A DNA stretch of 64,000 nt from Dysidea avara (lineage: Eukaryota; Porifera; Demospongiae; Dictyoceratida; Dysideidae). The position numbers and the translations under genes are program-made. Below, piece after piece: positions 22,911-35,182 of the stretch; the stretch's first letter is position 1; each line of letters starts with the position of its first letter. The notes below the pieces were generated by a model. It was not told the origin of the DNA and searched no databases. It worked only from the letters and a program-made list of their open reading frames with translations. Location: positions 29,504,472 through 29,568,471 of the forward strand of contig NC_089276.1 of assembly GCF_963678975.1 (NCBI RefSeq), written 5' to 3'.

Positions 22911-23575
22911 AATTAAGTTGTTGTACTAGGGTAGTTAATTTTTGTTTTAGTTGTACTTTTGTCATCTTTGTTTCAATTTACATTTATTAATTCCTTGTTT
23001 ACTTTAAAAAAATCCTAAGCAAAAATCATTGAGTTTAGTATCCTAAAGTAAAGCAGGACAAATGCTGAAAAAAGGCCAACCCCAGCGTGACATAGTTTAT
23101 TTGAATACTATAGGGCCTATCAGGAATTACAAAATTGAACCTGTATGTTAGGCTTTTCGTAGTTAAATAGTACTTATTAATGATCATGCCATCACATGCT
23201 TGGTTTGTCTTTGCCGGAACACCAAGCCAGCACTTGGCTACACTGATGTATGCATTCATGTTTCATGACAATATTGTTTTGTGTGGTTATACAACCAGAA
23301 CTTACTTATTATAAGTAGACTATGATAGCTACACTTGCAGCTACCATGTATAGCTAGCTAGTTCTGAGAGGTAGCTAGCTACTGTACATTCATAATTGGT
23401 GGAATGATTAAGTGAATTGAAATTGATAATGCAGTTATAATATGTATTGTAGCTATACACTATAGCTTTACTGTGTAAAGAGTGTCCATTAAAAGATGCT
23501 TCACAGTTATGTTATCAGATTTGTGTGAAATGTAATTAAGGTGGTAGCTAACCAGGACTGACTGTTTCATTTTAG
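22911..23575. other. Unassigned stretch upstream of receptor exon A
   Basis: AT-rich, probably an intron of the receptor-like gene. No exon, repeat arm or RNA gene recognised. Confidence 0.35.
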
Positions 23576-23739
23576 ATTACATCCCAACTGATGTGAGATG
23601 TCAAGTAACTTCTAATGATACATACAATGAAATTAATGTTTCATGGGTGATATCTAATTTTGACAACATTGAAAATAAATTGCAACGGTGTGATGTTTAT
23701 TGTAGCTGTAATGCTTCTGGATATCATTCATTAGAAGAG
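23576..23739 (+). CDS. Receptor-like gene, exon A (first FN3-like module, N half)
   Basis: TTTTAG acceptor at 23570-23575 and GTATGT donor at 23740. The exon enters in phase 1 (two bases complete a split codon) and leaves in phase 0. Residues begin YIPTDVRCQVTSND and include INVSWVIS, a tryptophan-bearing B-strand pattern typical of fibronectin-III/cytokine-receptor folds, and four cysteines. The module is completed by exon B. N-glycosylation sequons NDT, NVS and NAS fit an extracellular protein. Earlier exons, including any signal peptide, were not identified. Confidence 0.65.
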
Positions 23740-23854
23740 GTATGTATATTTACTGTTATGTGTGCACATAGGTATAACGTTTATGCCATGAATAGTTCAA
23801 ATGATTGCATGCATTTTATATAACTTTATTTCTGGCTATATACATCTAATCAAA

Positions 23855-24165
23855 AACAGCCAAGCTGTAAAAAAAAGGTGCGGCCCCCATAAAGGCCATG
23901 GTGAAAAAAGATGTGAAATCCAAGGTGGCAGCCAAGAAATGGCTGTGATGGTAGGTTAATGGTTACATTTTAATAACAACAATTCAGGTGAATTTGGTGC
24001 CAAGACCAAGCGGCACAAAATTCACCTGAATTGCCGTTATTAAAATGTAACCATTAACCTACCATCACAGCCATTTCTTGGCTGCCACCTTGGATTTCAC
24101 ATCTTTTTTCACCATGGCCTTTATGGGGGCCGCACCTTTTTTTTACAGCTTGGCTGTTTTTGATT
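23855..24165. mobile_element. Palindromic MITE (AAACAGCCAAGCTGTAAAAAA family), copy 1
   Basis: The left arm 23858-23985 is almost perfectly inverted at 24020-24163, with CAGCCAAGCTG at both ends and GTGCGGCC, CCAAGGTGGCAGCC and GGTAGGTTAATGG inside. Arms are about 125-140 bp with a short loop. Relatives are at 38185, 46270, 50365, 55649 and 61852. This copy forms the left part of the 23.86-27.94 kb composite. Confidence 0.85.
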
Positions 24166-24390
24166 AGATATCACTTCTTTTTGTATTTGTATACTGCAAA
24201 GCCGGCCTATGGCTGGCTTTGGGGCTTTTTTAACCCATGTGTTTTTTTCTTTACCACAGGAAGAAGAAAAGAAATTAAAGAAGAATTTTAGTACTTCAAT
24301 TATTTTTTATTTTATTAGTAATTATACAAATTATATACATATATTTATTACATGCTCATTATTCCCCACAGGATTTTTTTTGCAGCTGAT
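24166..24390 (+). other. Composite element: linker shared by three copies
   Basis: A small hairpin AAAGCCGGCCTATGGCTGGC is followed by a pyrimidine-rich stretch ending in CAG, then GAAGAAGAAAAG. It looks like a 3' splice site plus the start of an exon. The same arrangement follows the MITE at 46.2 kb (inverted) and, diverged, at 38.45 kb. Origin unknown; a captured gene fragment is possible. Confidence 0.45.
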
Positions 24391-27112
24391 CTCTCTACTG
24401 GGTGACTTGAAATGTAGCTGAACTATATACAGGATGGTTTTTTGTAGCTGAACTCTCTGTAACAGGTGATTTGTTTGCAGCTAAACTCTCTACATGGTGG
24501 TGTCTTTATAGCCGAACTCTCTACATGATGGTTTCTTTGTAGCTGAACTCTCTACAAGGTGACTTCGTCCAGTTGATCTCTCTACGGGGTGATTTGTTTC
24601 TAGCTGAACTCTCTACAGGTGAATTGTTTGCAGCTAAACTCTCTACATGGTGGTTTCTTTGTAGCTGAACTCTCTACAAGGTAACTTCTTCTCTACAGGG
24701 TGATTTGTTGTAGTTGAATTCTCTACAAGGTGGTTTGTATGAGGCTGAACTCTCTACATGGCGGTTTCTTTGTTGCTGAACTCTCTACAGAGTGATTTGT
24801 TTGCAGCTGAACTCTCTACATGATGGTTTCTTTGTAACTGAACACTCTACAAGGTGACTTCTTCTAGCTGATCTTTCTACAGGGTGAATTGTTGTAGCTG
24901 AACTATCTACAAGGTAACTTCTTCTAGCTGATCTCTATACAGGGTGATTTGTTTGTAATTGAATTCTGTACAGGTGGTTTCTTTGTAGCTGAACTCTGTA
25001 CATGATGGTTTCTTTGTAGCTAAACTCTTTACAAGGTGACTTCTTCTAGCTGAATTCTCTACGGGGTAATTTCTTTGTAGCTGAACTCTCTATATGATGG
25101 TTTCTTTGTAAATGAACTCTCTACAAGGTGAATTCTTCTACCTGATCTCTCTACAGGGTGATTTGTTTGTAACTGAACTCTGTACAAGTGCGTTTTTGTG
25201 GGTGATCTCACTGCAGGTTGATTTGTTTGTAGCTGAACTCACTAAAGGGTGATTTTGCTTGTAGCTGAACTCCTTGCATTGTATCTAGTTTCTAGCTGAT
25301 CTCTCTACAGGGTGATTTGTTTGTAGCTGATCTCTCTACAAGTTGATTTGTGTGTAGCTGATCTCTCTGCAGGTTGATTAATTTGCAGCCGATCTCTCTA
25401 CAGGTAATTTGTTTGTAGCTGATCTCTCTACAAGTTGATTTGTGTGTAGCTGATCTTTCTACTGGTTGATTTGTTTGTAGCCGATCTCTCTACAGGGTAA
25501 TTTGTTTGTAGCTGAACTCTGTACAAGGTGCTTTTTTGTAGGTGATCTCACTGCAGGTTGATTTGTTTGTAGCTGAACTCACTAAAGGGTGATTTGCTTG
25601 TAGCTGAACTCCTTACATTGTGTCCAGTTTCTAGCTGATCTCTCTACAGAGTGATTTGTTTGTAGCTGAACTCTCTATAAGGTGATTTATTTGTAGCTGA
25701 ACTCCTTACATTGTGTGTAGTTTCTAGCTGATCTCTCTACAGGGTGATTTGTTTGTAATTGATCTCTCTACAAGTTGATTTGTGTGTAGCTGATCTCTCT
25801 GCAGGTTGATTTGTTTGTAGCCGATCTCTCTATAGGGTAATTTGTTTGTAGCTGAACTCTCTATAAGGTGATTTGTTTGCAGTTGATCTCTCTGCAGGTT
25901 GATTTGTTTTAGCTGAACTCTCTACAGGCTGATTTGTTTGTAGCCGATCTCTCTACAGGGTAATTTGTTTGTAGCTGAACTCTCCACAAGTTGATTTGTG
26001 TGTAGCTGATCTCTCTGCAGGTTGATTTGTTTGTAGCCGATCTCTCTACAGGGTGATTTTTTTTGTAGCTGACCTCTCTTCAGGGTGATTTGTTTCTAGC
26101 TGATCTCTCTACAGGGTGATTTTTTGTAGCTGACCTCTCTTCAGGGTGATTTGTTTCTAGCTGATCTCTCTACAGGGTGATTTTTTGTAGCTGACCTCTC
26201 TTCAGGGTGATTTGTTTCTAGCTGATTGCTCTACAGGTTGATTTGTTTGTAGATGAACTCTCTACAGGGTAATTTGCTTGTAGCTGAACTCCTTACTTTG
26301 TGTCTAGTTTGTAGCTGATCTCTCTACAGGGTGATTTGTTTGTAGCTGAACTCCTTACATTGTGTGTAGTTTCTAGCTGATCTCTCTACAGGGTGATTTG
26401 TTTGTAGCTGATCTCTCTACAAGTTGATTTGTGTGTATATAGCTGATCTCTCTGCAGGTTGATTTGTTTGTAGCCGATCTCTCTACAGGTAATCTGTTTG
26501 TAGCTGAAATCTCTATAAGGTGATTTGTTTGTAGCTGATCTCTGTGCAGGTTGATTTGTTTTAGCTGAACTCTCTACAGGGTGATTGCTTGTAGCTGAAC
26601 TCCTTACATTGTGTCTAGTTTCTAGCTGATGTCTCTACAGGGTGATTTTTTGTAGCTGAACTCTCTTCAGGGTGATTTGTTTCTAGCTGATCTCTCTACA
26701 GGTAGATTTGTGTTGATTTGTTCATTGCTGATCGCTCTAAAGGTAATTGATTTGTTGCAGTTGAACACCCTGCAAAGTGTTTTGTTTGTAGCTGATCACT
26801 CTAAAGGGTAATTTGTTTGTAGCTGAACTCTCTCCACAGTGACTTGTGTGTAGCTGAATTCTGTGTAACTGAATTCTCTAGAGAGTGACTTAATTGTAGC
26901 TGAATTCTCTACACAGTGCATGACTTGTTTATAGCTGAACTTTCTTCAGTGTGACTTGTAATGTTCTGAATCTCTATAGTGATATATTTGCTTAACTCTC
27001 CACATGGTGACTGTCTTCTTGCTGAACTGTCTATAAGATTAACTGTTTGCAGCTGAACTCCCTACAGAATAACTTGTGATGTAATAAAATTCTATAATGG
27101 AGTAAATAGATT
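24391..27112 (+). repeat. Minisatellite array 1, about 31-bp unit
   Basis: About 2.7 kb of imperfect tandem units of the type TGTAGCTGAACTCTCTACAG plus GGTGATTTGTT, period about 30-33 bp. Variants alternate GAACTC/GATCTC and CAGGGTG/CAAGTTG, with higher-order repeats in the middle (for example 26040-26230). There is no reading-frame conservation. The same array in opposite orientation lies at 43083-46005, and single units can be aligned one-to-one near the module side. Confidence 0.95.
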
Positions 27113-27942
27113 AGCCGAATGCTCTATTAGGGTGACTGTTCTATTAGAGTATCTCGATCTCGCATTTGCTACACGGAGTTGGCTTTCGAATCATAACTCA
27201 GTGGTTTGTAATCCGATTCTTCTGTACTACTGCAAGGACTTTCTATGAAGATTATTCCAGCTATGCACCGATTTTCAGCTCATTGCTCTAAGCGGTTTGC
27301 CTGGTAGGCGTGAAAACTAATACTTTTTTATTCATAAAAATCGATCGCGTAATTGTGACACAGGTTGGGTTTTGTGTCATATCTCCGTGGTCTTTATCTC
27401 GATTCCTTTCAAACCACCAAAAGGCACTCCTACGATGGTTACTCCATCTACATAGCAATTTTCAACTCATTCCATGAAGCGGTTTACCCTGTAGGCGTGA
27501 CAACAAATCGATCTTGTTTTACGCGAATAATCGGTCATAACTCCTGAATCATTTATCGGATTTGTACCAAATTTGATGCTAGGATTCGCCTTTGGACTCC
27601 CTTTCTGTGTGCCAAATTTCAAGGCGATTGGAGTACGCGTTTGCTTGTTATAGCAATTTTTGCAAGTGTGCGAAAAGACGAAGAAAAAAAAATGAAGAAA
27701 AAAAAACGAAACTTTGGCAACTCGTATCTCGGAAATGGCTGGAGCGATTTCCTTCGAATTTGGAATATAGACTCCCTTGGCTGGCGGGCAACTGTGTAGC
27801 AAATTTGGTTCCAATCAGATAAGTGATCACCGAGATACAAAGGTGTGAAAATGACGTTTTCGTTCTTCCTGTCAATATACTCACGGTGTGGCGCGCCGGC
27901 TTCTTGGGCCGCACGACACACTACCGTGTGTCTTGATACGTA
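27113..27942 (+). mobile_element. 3' module of composite element 1
   Basis: It begins with two CTCTATTAG motif copies and a TCTCGAT junction (27119-27156) and ends with the hairpin GACACACTACCGTGTGTC followed by TTGAT. A partial tandem duplicate (27160-27345) precedes the complete version (27361-27937). Homologous modules are at 42494-43076 (inverted, near identical), 38880-39517 and 39710-41286 (diverged). Frames on both strands are open because of A- and T-rich codons and are not considered genes. Confidence 0.75.
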
Positions 27943-28312
27943 AGAGATTTTGACTATTACCTGATACATTTTCCTTACAAGATGCAAAGTTGCTTACAGA
28001 GCATGTGTTTTCCGAAACCTCTTTTTTTCAAAACTTTCAGATTAGACTTTACTTAAGGATTCAGCATTGGAACCAGCAAGTGTTTGAACTATTTGTACTG
28101 GTAAAAGGCTATCCTTACATCACCGTTTCCCAATTCTCAGTTTTTCACTTATTTAGACTTGCACGCATTCATAATTCTTGATGGTTGTGTGGGTACATCT
28201 TTGGTAAACCAACATAGTAATAGTTTGTCTAATAAACCACAGCTTATCCACAAAACACCAAAGAGCTATATTGAACTATTTGAGCTGATTGTCAGATTAG
28301 CGTAGGCCAATT
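27943..28312. other. Unassigned intronic stretch
   Basis: No exon or repeat recognised. The open frame at 27990-28181 has no familiar motif. Confidence 0.3.
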
Positions 28313-28957
28313 ATGTGACCGGATCTGCGAAAACCTGACATAATGGTGTAAGCCTCAATTTTCAGTATATCCATTGATTGCAATGGGTAAAATATTTGCA
28401 TAGTTGAAAAAAATTTGTAAAATTTTCAAACGTATTGTTCTTTGTAAAGAAAAGGTTCAGTGATAAAAACCTAGATACGTATCATCTTATTTGCCTATAT
28501 ACTCAAGAGGAGTTCGAAAATCTTTGTTTCGTTGCAGTAGACTAAAGGATACATGAGGTATGGGCGTTTGTTTATGTCATCTCGAAGCGATCGTACACAA
28601 TCAATCTTTCTTCACTGATTTCATCTCTGTATGTAGTGAAGAAATTTGATAGAAGGAAAAACTTATCCAGTAATGGACTACCCTATTCATGGAAAGCACA
28701 ATTGCAAGTTGCAATTCAGTACTGCATAAGTTACAATCATTTTTGTAAGCGCCTGTAATTTATTTTCCCATTACTTGCTGTACAAATCGATCTTTCTGTT
28801 GTTGCTACTTTGTAGGGCTGTAACTCCAAAGTTTGTTGGCATACAAGACTAAAACTTGGCTAGAACATACACTTGGCTAAGTAGATAATAAATATTCAAT
28901 AATAAAGAATTTGAAAATGTGCCATTATGTTGGGTTTTTGCAGATCCAGTCACAATT
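28313..28957. mobile_element. TGTGACCGG-family element, 0.64 kb
   Basis: Left end ATGTGACCGGATCTGCGAAA and right end TTTTTGCAGATCCAGTCACA are inverted, and AATTA flanks both. The interior (28370-28830) is homologous to 33955-34420, including a CAATGGGTAAAATAT start and a TACAAATCGATCTTTC segment. Confidence 0.6.
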
Positions 28958-29808
28958 ATTGGCTATTCTACATCAGTAATTGTTTGGATATTATTTGCTT
29001 ACTTATTCAGCCCAATAATACTGCCAAAACACTGGCATAAAATGCTCTATAAAGTACTTGCTTGTTGGTTTCGTGGTATATACAAGCCATACCCTAACAA
29101 ACAGTGATGGTTTAGCCCACTGCAACAGCTTTATATGTCAGAACAGATAGACTCACAATTGCAACTTCATACATTCAGTTATATAGATTTTATTCCTAGA
29201 AGCACTACAATAATAACACATGCTACACAAATGCATTCTGCAATGTACTGCAGTCGATGTCATTTAACTATATATTGATAATAATGTATATGGTAACAAA
29301 ATATTGACATTTAACTAATAATAAATTTTGAAAGTGACACTCTACAATAAAATGTGACTGGCTGAACATGTTTGCACATTCTTCAAATCCATTTTGTTGC
29401 TTCTCTGTTATCTATATAGCAACAGGCAACTACTGTAAATAGAAAGCTATAGGTGCTCAAGTCTACTAAAACTCAGTCTGTTCACTGTAATGATGGGAAT
29501 CCATGCTTAGTCCTTTCTCCACATTCAGCAAGAAGAATGTCATTCCAACAAGGAATGAGCATGATAAACTTTTTGTAAACAAGTGTCGTAACTCATGTGC
29601 CATTTACTATAAAAACATGAATTAAAGATATATTTTTACACATTACATGAACAGGCAGATCTGATGGTATATAAGTTCATTACGATTTCATAGTACAGCA
29701 GAATTTTGTGAACATGTTTTTGTCCAGTCGGTCACAGTTGTGAATATAATGATATGTGTAAATAATTGCTACCTAACAGTATACTAACTGTTGCTTATAC
29801 TTTTCCAG
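28958..29808. other. Unassigned intronic stretch
   Basis: AT-rich, between exon A and exon B of the receptor-like gene. Nothing recognised. Confidence 0.35.
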
Positions 29809-29974
29809 TTTACACAACCCCTTCAAGCTCACAACACTTATACCATGAACCGTTTCCCGGTGAACACTACTTGTTATGATGAGTGTCTCTGTAAAGTTCG
29901 AACAATTGCAACTGCATTTAAAAACTATGAGAAAAACTGGACTGCACTTAAGAGGTGCTACATAGGACCAAAAG
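29809..29974 (+). CDS. Receptor-like gene, exon B (first FN3-like module, C half)
   Basis: TTTTCCAG acceptor at 29801-29808 and GTAAAA donor at 29975. It enters in phase 0, matching exon A, and leaves in phase 1. Residues include NTTCYDECLCKVRTIATAF and end RCYIGPK. With exon A this gives one module of about 110 residues bounded by phase-1 introns, the usual arrangement of extracellular FN3 domains. Four cysteines may form disulphides with those of exon A. Confidence 0.65.
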
Positions 29975-30107
29975 GTAAAACCTTGTTTTCATACAGTATA
30001 GTACTGGTTTATGTATAGTAGAGATCATGAAGGTTTGGGCTTTCATGCCCAAAAGTATCACCCAAAACCAACCTCACGTTTCTTTATGATACGTAACTTG
30101 GTTATAG

Positions 30108-30432
30108 TCTGTTCGCATTCACCTGAGCCCTCATTTCTTGTTAATAACTCTTGTTACATGGGCCAGCTTCCCAAACATTTAGTAACGCTTTGAAGCCCTT
30201 TAAACGCCGGAACTGTTAATCAAAAAAGCGCTTTGATATGGGCAAGAACAAGTGAGTTATGATGCCTTAAAAATATCCCATACATTTAGTATGGACAGTT
30301 CAGGCGGGCAAACATGTTTATAACATGAAAACATGCTTGTTCCAGTACAAAACCATTGGGAGTGAACACATGTTCATCTCTTTGATATTATTATATTTGG
30401 TGGGGGCTCAGGTGAACGCGTACCAACAATAG
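30108..30432. mobile_element. MITE with TTCACCTGAGCCC ends
   Basis: TTCGCATTCACCTGAGCCCT near 30115 is inverted as GGGGGCTCAGGTGAACGCG near 30405-30421. It is a short element in the intron between exons B and C, without coding content. Confidence 0.5.
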
Positions 30433-30507
30433 GTGCAATCAAGCCCATAAAAGTCAACCTCAAACTCTTCCAACAAGCTTCTATGATATGTACACTTTAA
30501 TGTTAAT

Positions 30508-31100
30508 TTAACCCTTAAACCCGCAGAGAACTTTTGGGGAATATGTGTTTACACAATATGGGCACATGTGGTGACACTAGGTGGGGTAACTTAATTCTTA
30601 CAGCCTACAACTACACATTGATTTAACTGGGCTACTTGGAGAAGGTTAAATGAACACTGTAACTACAGTGGCTTACTTGTTATGAAACAATAAACAGTGG
30701 CGAGTCATGTCTCCGTGTTTCAAAATTCTTGCCATGTGTTTAATTTCAATTGTGTGTTTACTCATGTGAGCTATTATATATGGCCTGGTAGAAACTTTAA
30801 CGGCAAATTGAATGGAAGTTGTTGCAAGATGATAGGAGCAACCACCATCAAGTTATCAACCATTTTATAAAGGTGTGTAAAGGGTTTCCATGTTTCCTTG
30901 TCGAAAATTTTTCGCAGCTAGTTTTGGCCTCACCATTTAGTGTCAGGGTTACACCCTAGGTATCATTTTAATCCTTATTACATCACATGTAGAATGACGT
31001 AAATTGATGGATGCTTTGAAAGTTACAGCGCTTTATGCAAGGAATATGTATTTGTTAAGTTTAAATCCAGTTGTCTGGATTATGAGGGTTTAAGGGTTAA
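30508..31100. mobile_element. piggyBac-like MITE (593 bp)
   Basis: The ends TTAACCCTTAAACCC and GGGTTTAAGGGTTAA are exact inverted repeats, each beginning with the TTAA target and CCC, as in piggyBac elements. The interior lacks a transposase frame. Lies in the intron upstream of exon C. Confidence 0.75.
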
Positions 31101-31177
31101 CTAAAGAATTGTTTGATGATTTTATTCTTATGCCAGCCTCAGTATAGTGTAACTATTTTCCTGTTTACTATTTTTAG

Positions 31178-31257
31178 CTCCAAGAGGTTCTCCTTTCATC
31201 ATTTCAAGTCCTGCCAGAGATAAAGACAATGGATCATTAATTCAGTTTGATTTTAAG
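31178..31257 (+). CDS. Receptor-like gene, exon C (second FN3-like module, N part)
   Basis: The acceptor TTTTTAG lies at 31171-31177 and the donor GTATGC at 31258. It enters in phase 1 from exon B and leaves in phase 0. Residues APRGSPFIISSPARDKD.. end QFDFK. It is only 80 bp, but both phases match its neighbours, which supports the call. It forms the start of the second module completed by exon D. Confidence 0.55.
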
Positions 31258-31386
31258 GTATGCAAATATTTTCATTCATAAATGTTTTAGTGAAAATTAA
31301 CATGAAAAAAAACAAACAACTACTGCATGTCTAAAAACCAGGTGTCCAGTAAATACTATCCTTGCTAAGCATATAAAATTTAGATA

Positions 31387-32280
31387 CAGTAGGACCTCCA
31401 TTATACGAACACCTGTGTGTCAGTTAAATTATAAAAGTATTCAGATAAGTGAATTTGTGTGGATAAATGAAGCCCATTCATTTATATGTGACCGTTTCAG
31501 CAAAACCTGACTTGTTTGCACAATTAAATATTTTTTTATTCACTCACTGTTATCTGCAGTGTCGGAGGAATGGATCACCAAAGTTTCAGCCTTCTGTGGT
31601 GTGTAGTTTTGAAATTTCAGCACTAGAAAGTAGGAAGAACAAGGAAATCAATTTGTACAGTGACTATACTAAAAATATACTACAGGCTCTTGCATTCGTA
31701 ATCATAAGTTCTGTTTGGATTAGTCTACAAAGTTGGAATTTGGCTTACAATGTTCACCATGGATTGGCAGATCAACCAAGGTATAGTTTTAGCCTTGCAG
31801 TCACTTGTGCATAGGCGTATGAAGGCGGTTTGGTAGAAGAAACGATGACGATCTTGTTTACGTTTACCGCATCATAAACAAATGCACGTGACACCCATAC
31901 CGTTGAAACTACAAAACGAAACAAAGATTTTCAAACTCTCCATGAGCAGGAAAATACGATGGTATATAGTTTTAATCGATTTGAGTCTTCCTTCATCGAG
32001 TACTGGCCCAATAAAAACTTGCGTATTTTTTCTTGTAGCATGCTTAATTTTACGAATTATTTTTAAATTTCGATTTTCTCAATACGCATGTTTGTGCAAA
32101 CTAGACGGGTTTTCACTGAGACGGTCACATATACAGAGTTCTGTTCTAATAGAACATACACTGTACACTTACACTAGTAGAATCACATAATGATGAAATA
32201 CTCTAATAGAGAAGTCACTTATACTGTTCGGATAATCGAAGGTTCGGATAATCAAGATTTAGATAATCGAGGTCCTACTG
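31387..32280. mobile_element. pogo/Tc1-like MITE with a nested element
   Basis: Left end CAGTAGGACCTCCATTATAC and right end ATAATCGAGGTCCTACTG are inverted and bordered by TA on each side, the mariner/pogo target. Within it, about 31486-32130 is bounded by TATGTGACCGTTTC and GAGACGGTCACATAT, a TGTGACCG-family insertion. Two CTCTAATAGA motifs occur at 32140-32218. No transposase frame. Confidence 0.8.
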
Positions 32281-32289
32281 TACTTAACG

Positions 32290-33448
32290 TAATACATTGA
32301 CCATATTTTTGGCTCTAGGTTCCGCATGGTACAAACTAGTAATCACCTGACTTATTTGGGATACTGGTTTGGCCTTCCTATAGATATGTTGAAAGTCTCA
32401 GCTTTATATACCAGGATCTTGAATACAAGGCGAAATGCCAACTCGGTTATCATCCACTGACCTCTAATATTGTTCACACATTGCATATCCATACATTAAT
32501 TGTCGGCCGTTTACATCCTTTTCTCAGAACTCAGAGTACTTTAAAATCAATTCAAATATTTCCACAGTACTATTGAATTTAATTAGCCCAATCTGTGGCA
32601 TGGTTTAAAGTGATTACTGCTAATGTGCAAGATTTAGGCTACACAAAATTATTATTAACAGTATAGTGAAACACACAACCAGAAGTGCCTATAATTTTGT
32701 TTAATTCCTTGATCAATTACTTTGACAATGTGGAAGTGTGCTAATGTGCAAGTCTTGTCAGCCATACCCACTTATCAAGATCAGTGTCTGTAGGCGCACA
32801 CCCATTTATCACAGTGTATAGGTATGCATGAATCCATACCTGTTGCTGTCTGCAGACTAACATGGAGTAACACTCACTAATTGATGATTGTTATTATATG
32901 AGGCATAGTCTAGTCTTTCAGTACTCCAGATATTTGTGAGTCATGCCCACTGCATACATGTAGCCATGCTAATTTATCAGTACAGTGAGTTGAAGTTTGT
33001 AGGTATGCATGAAGCCACACTCACTTTCAGGAAATGTATCTAGCTGTCTGTAAACTACCGACTGATTATTAACCTTACTGTTTAGTTTTCAACCCTCAAT
33101 GCTCCCAAAGCGTAGCTCTTGGTAAATTAATCCAGGTTATATCCAGGTCAACAGGTCATCTGGGTCAGCAATAGTGACCCGGTTTCAATGCTACAATGAA
33201 GCCTTTAGGCCTTAGTATATGTTGTAATTAGTCTTTAAACAACTTGATAACATTAAAACACTTATAAATTTCCTGTGATTTGCAAAATTTTGACTTTTCC
33301 ATGATATCTTTAGGACTCATCCATTTATTATAACAAACATAGTTGCAATGTTCCCTGCTGTCTAGCCACAATCGGATCTTTCAGGCATCTATATAAAGCA
33401 AATCCAATGGTTACACTCATCCAGCAGGCTATTAGCTGGAACTTGTAG
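32290..33448. other. Intronic stretch with one hAT fragment
   Basis: No exon found. At about 33135-33192, GGTCAGCAATAGTGACCCGG plus TTTCAATGC matches the right end of the hAT MITE at 55004-55522 and is a solo fragment. The related GTAGGTATGCATGAA segments at 32820 and 33000 are weak direct repeats. Confidence 0.45.
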
Positions 33449-33503
33449 TCTGCCTGATATGCATACCCTCAGCCCTTGGGTGGACATATCAGGCAGACCA
33501 CTC
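33449..33503. repeat. Hairpin GTCTGCCTGATATGC
   Basis: GTCTGCCTGATATGCATACC pairs with the inverted copy ACATATCAGGCAGAC around a 15-20 nt loop, just before the CA microsatellite. Confidence 0.6.
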
Positions 33504-33527
33504 GTTCCCATGTTACAACTATAAAAT

Positions 33528-33529
<2 letters not shown>

Positions 33530-33613
<84 letters not shown>
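33530..33613. repeat. (CA)n microsatellite, about 84 bp
   Basis: Uninterrupted CA dinucleotides, about 42 units. Open frames on both strands through it are artefacts. Confidence 0.97.
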
Positions 33614-33615
<2 letters not shown>

Positions 33616-33954
33616 TTTGGAAATAATTCAAGAAACCAGTATTGCACTACTTACAGTTACTTGGTTGTAGTGTGCATACAGCTCACAGGTAACGTCACGA
33701 GTATACAGATGCGAATAATGCTCACGTCTTCTCACGGGATTGTTCTTTTGCAATTTACTGTGCAAGACCTGTGGAACATCGTGTGGATAAGCACTAGGCA
33801 CGTGAGAAACTCGCCACGCATGAGAACACTCCCCACTGAGTTTAGTAACTTTATACAACACTTAAAAATTTGTGAGCAGATCTGAAGAATCCCATATGTT
33901 CATGCAAGCCTGGCTAGCTAAATTTACTGCAGAATGCAATAAACGTGCGGCCCA

Positions 33955-34420
33955 CAGAATGCAATGGGTAAAATATGTACAAAATTGAAAAAAATCTGTA
34001 ATTTTTAAAGCGCTTGTTTTACTATGAAGGAAAGTGATAGCACCACAAACCTTGGTAGCATCGTGCTCCCCAACGCAAGAGGAGTTCCTAAATCTTTACT
34101 TTGTGTCAGTACTCCCTAGGAGATGGAAGATATGAGTGCTAGTCTGCCTTGTGCTGGACGAGCAGTTCACTATCGCTTTTTTCTCACGTTTTCACCTTCG
34201 CCAGTTCGCCCTGGACATAGAAAATGAATGCCTGGAAGACAAAACTTACCAAGCAATGGATTTGCTTGTTCATGCAGAATCCAATGGCACAACTTGCATC
34301 TTGGTAGAGGACTGCATTCGTAAGTTATGATTGTTTTATTAAGCATCTGTAGTTTATTGTTGCTGTATAAATCGATTTTTCACTTCGTAGCACTGTCGCC
34401 CGAGCGCTGTAGCTAACTTC
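33955..34420. repeat. Dispersed repeat related to 28370-28830
   Basis: It starts GCAATGGGTAAAATATGTAC and includes a TATAAATCGATTTTTCACTT segment, in the same order as in the 28.3 kb element. A third, partial version is at 36410-36540. Terminal TGTGACC ends are missing here, so the copy is incomplete. Confidence 0.55.
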
Positions 34421-34635
34421 AAAAGTTCTTGGCTTCTAGAGCTGAACCTTCTGTTGACCATTACATGAGTCCTGTTATCTTGTCTTGCATGATGTTCTCA
34501 AGTGAAGTTTGCTATCATGGAGCATTGCTGTATATAGCCTTGCTGTACCCACGTGGGTCACTAGAGCGCACCTCATGCACATTGTACGTGTACATGCGAT
34601 GTTACCTGTGAGCTGTACTGTAAAACTTTTTACCC

Positions 34636-35075
34636 TTGACTAGGTATGTTCAACAGCCAATTTTGGCAGGTTTTGATAAACCTGCTTTTTGCCAGTTTCG
34701 GCAACATTCGGTATCATATTTTTGCCAATTGTGACAAAATTAGGCTTTTCCCAGATGTTGGTAAATTCAGCATTGTCCATATTTTGCCAAATGTAGATCC
34801 AACATGTTGCCATTTTTGTCAATCTATTGGGTTCCATATTTTGCAGCTTTTGGGTTATTGCCAAAGTTGGAACAGCCTTAAAAGCAAAGTCTGGCAATGT
34901 AAAGAATTTTGCCATTGTTGGCAATTTACGAAATGCGACTTCAAAGTAGTGACAACAAAAGAATTAATGTAAAGTTACCAAGCTTCCAAAACTGGCTCTT
35001 TTAAGCAGGACCTTTTTGTCAAATTTGGCAATAATTCATGACCCCCATTATTGCCAACATTGGTATTATGTGGGA
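34636..35075. repeat. TTTTGCCAA-rich repeat
   Basis: TTTTGCCA/TTGGCAA words recur at intervals of about 25-45 bp over 430 bp, on both strands, creating long open frames in both directions. The block begins near GTTCAACAGCCAATTTTGGC. I see no clear termini. Probably a simple-sequence-derived or foldback element. Confidence 0.5.
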
Positions 35076-35182
35076 TCTGAATTATTGCAAAAAATAGATC
35101 ACAAAACCAGTATATACAAAGGCATGCAGTGTTTGGTTTAGGGCTATTCCCTTTTAAATTCTTATAGTGCCCATATTTACAT

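Noticed and set aside
27467..27987. Long overlapping open frames on both strands (and their mirror at 42253-42856)
   Set aside because: They lie in the duplicated composite-element module, consist of A/T-run codons and recur identically in the inverted copy. No domain is recognisable, so they are frame shadows of a repeat.
28919..29107. Frame with a predicted membrane helix
   Set aside because: Begins inside the right end of a TGTGACC-family element and lacks splice or family support.
33389..33885. Frames with long Thr-His or Val-Cys runs
   Set aside because: Pure translation of the CA microsatellite.
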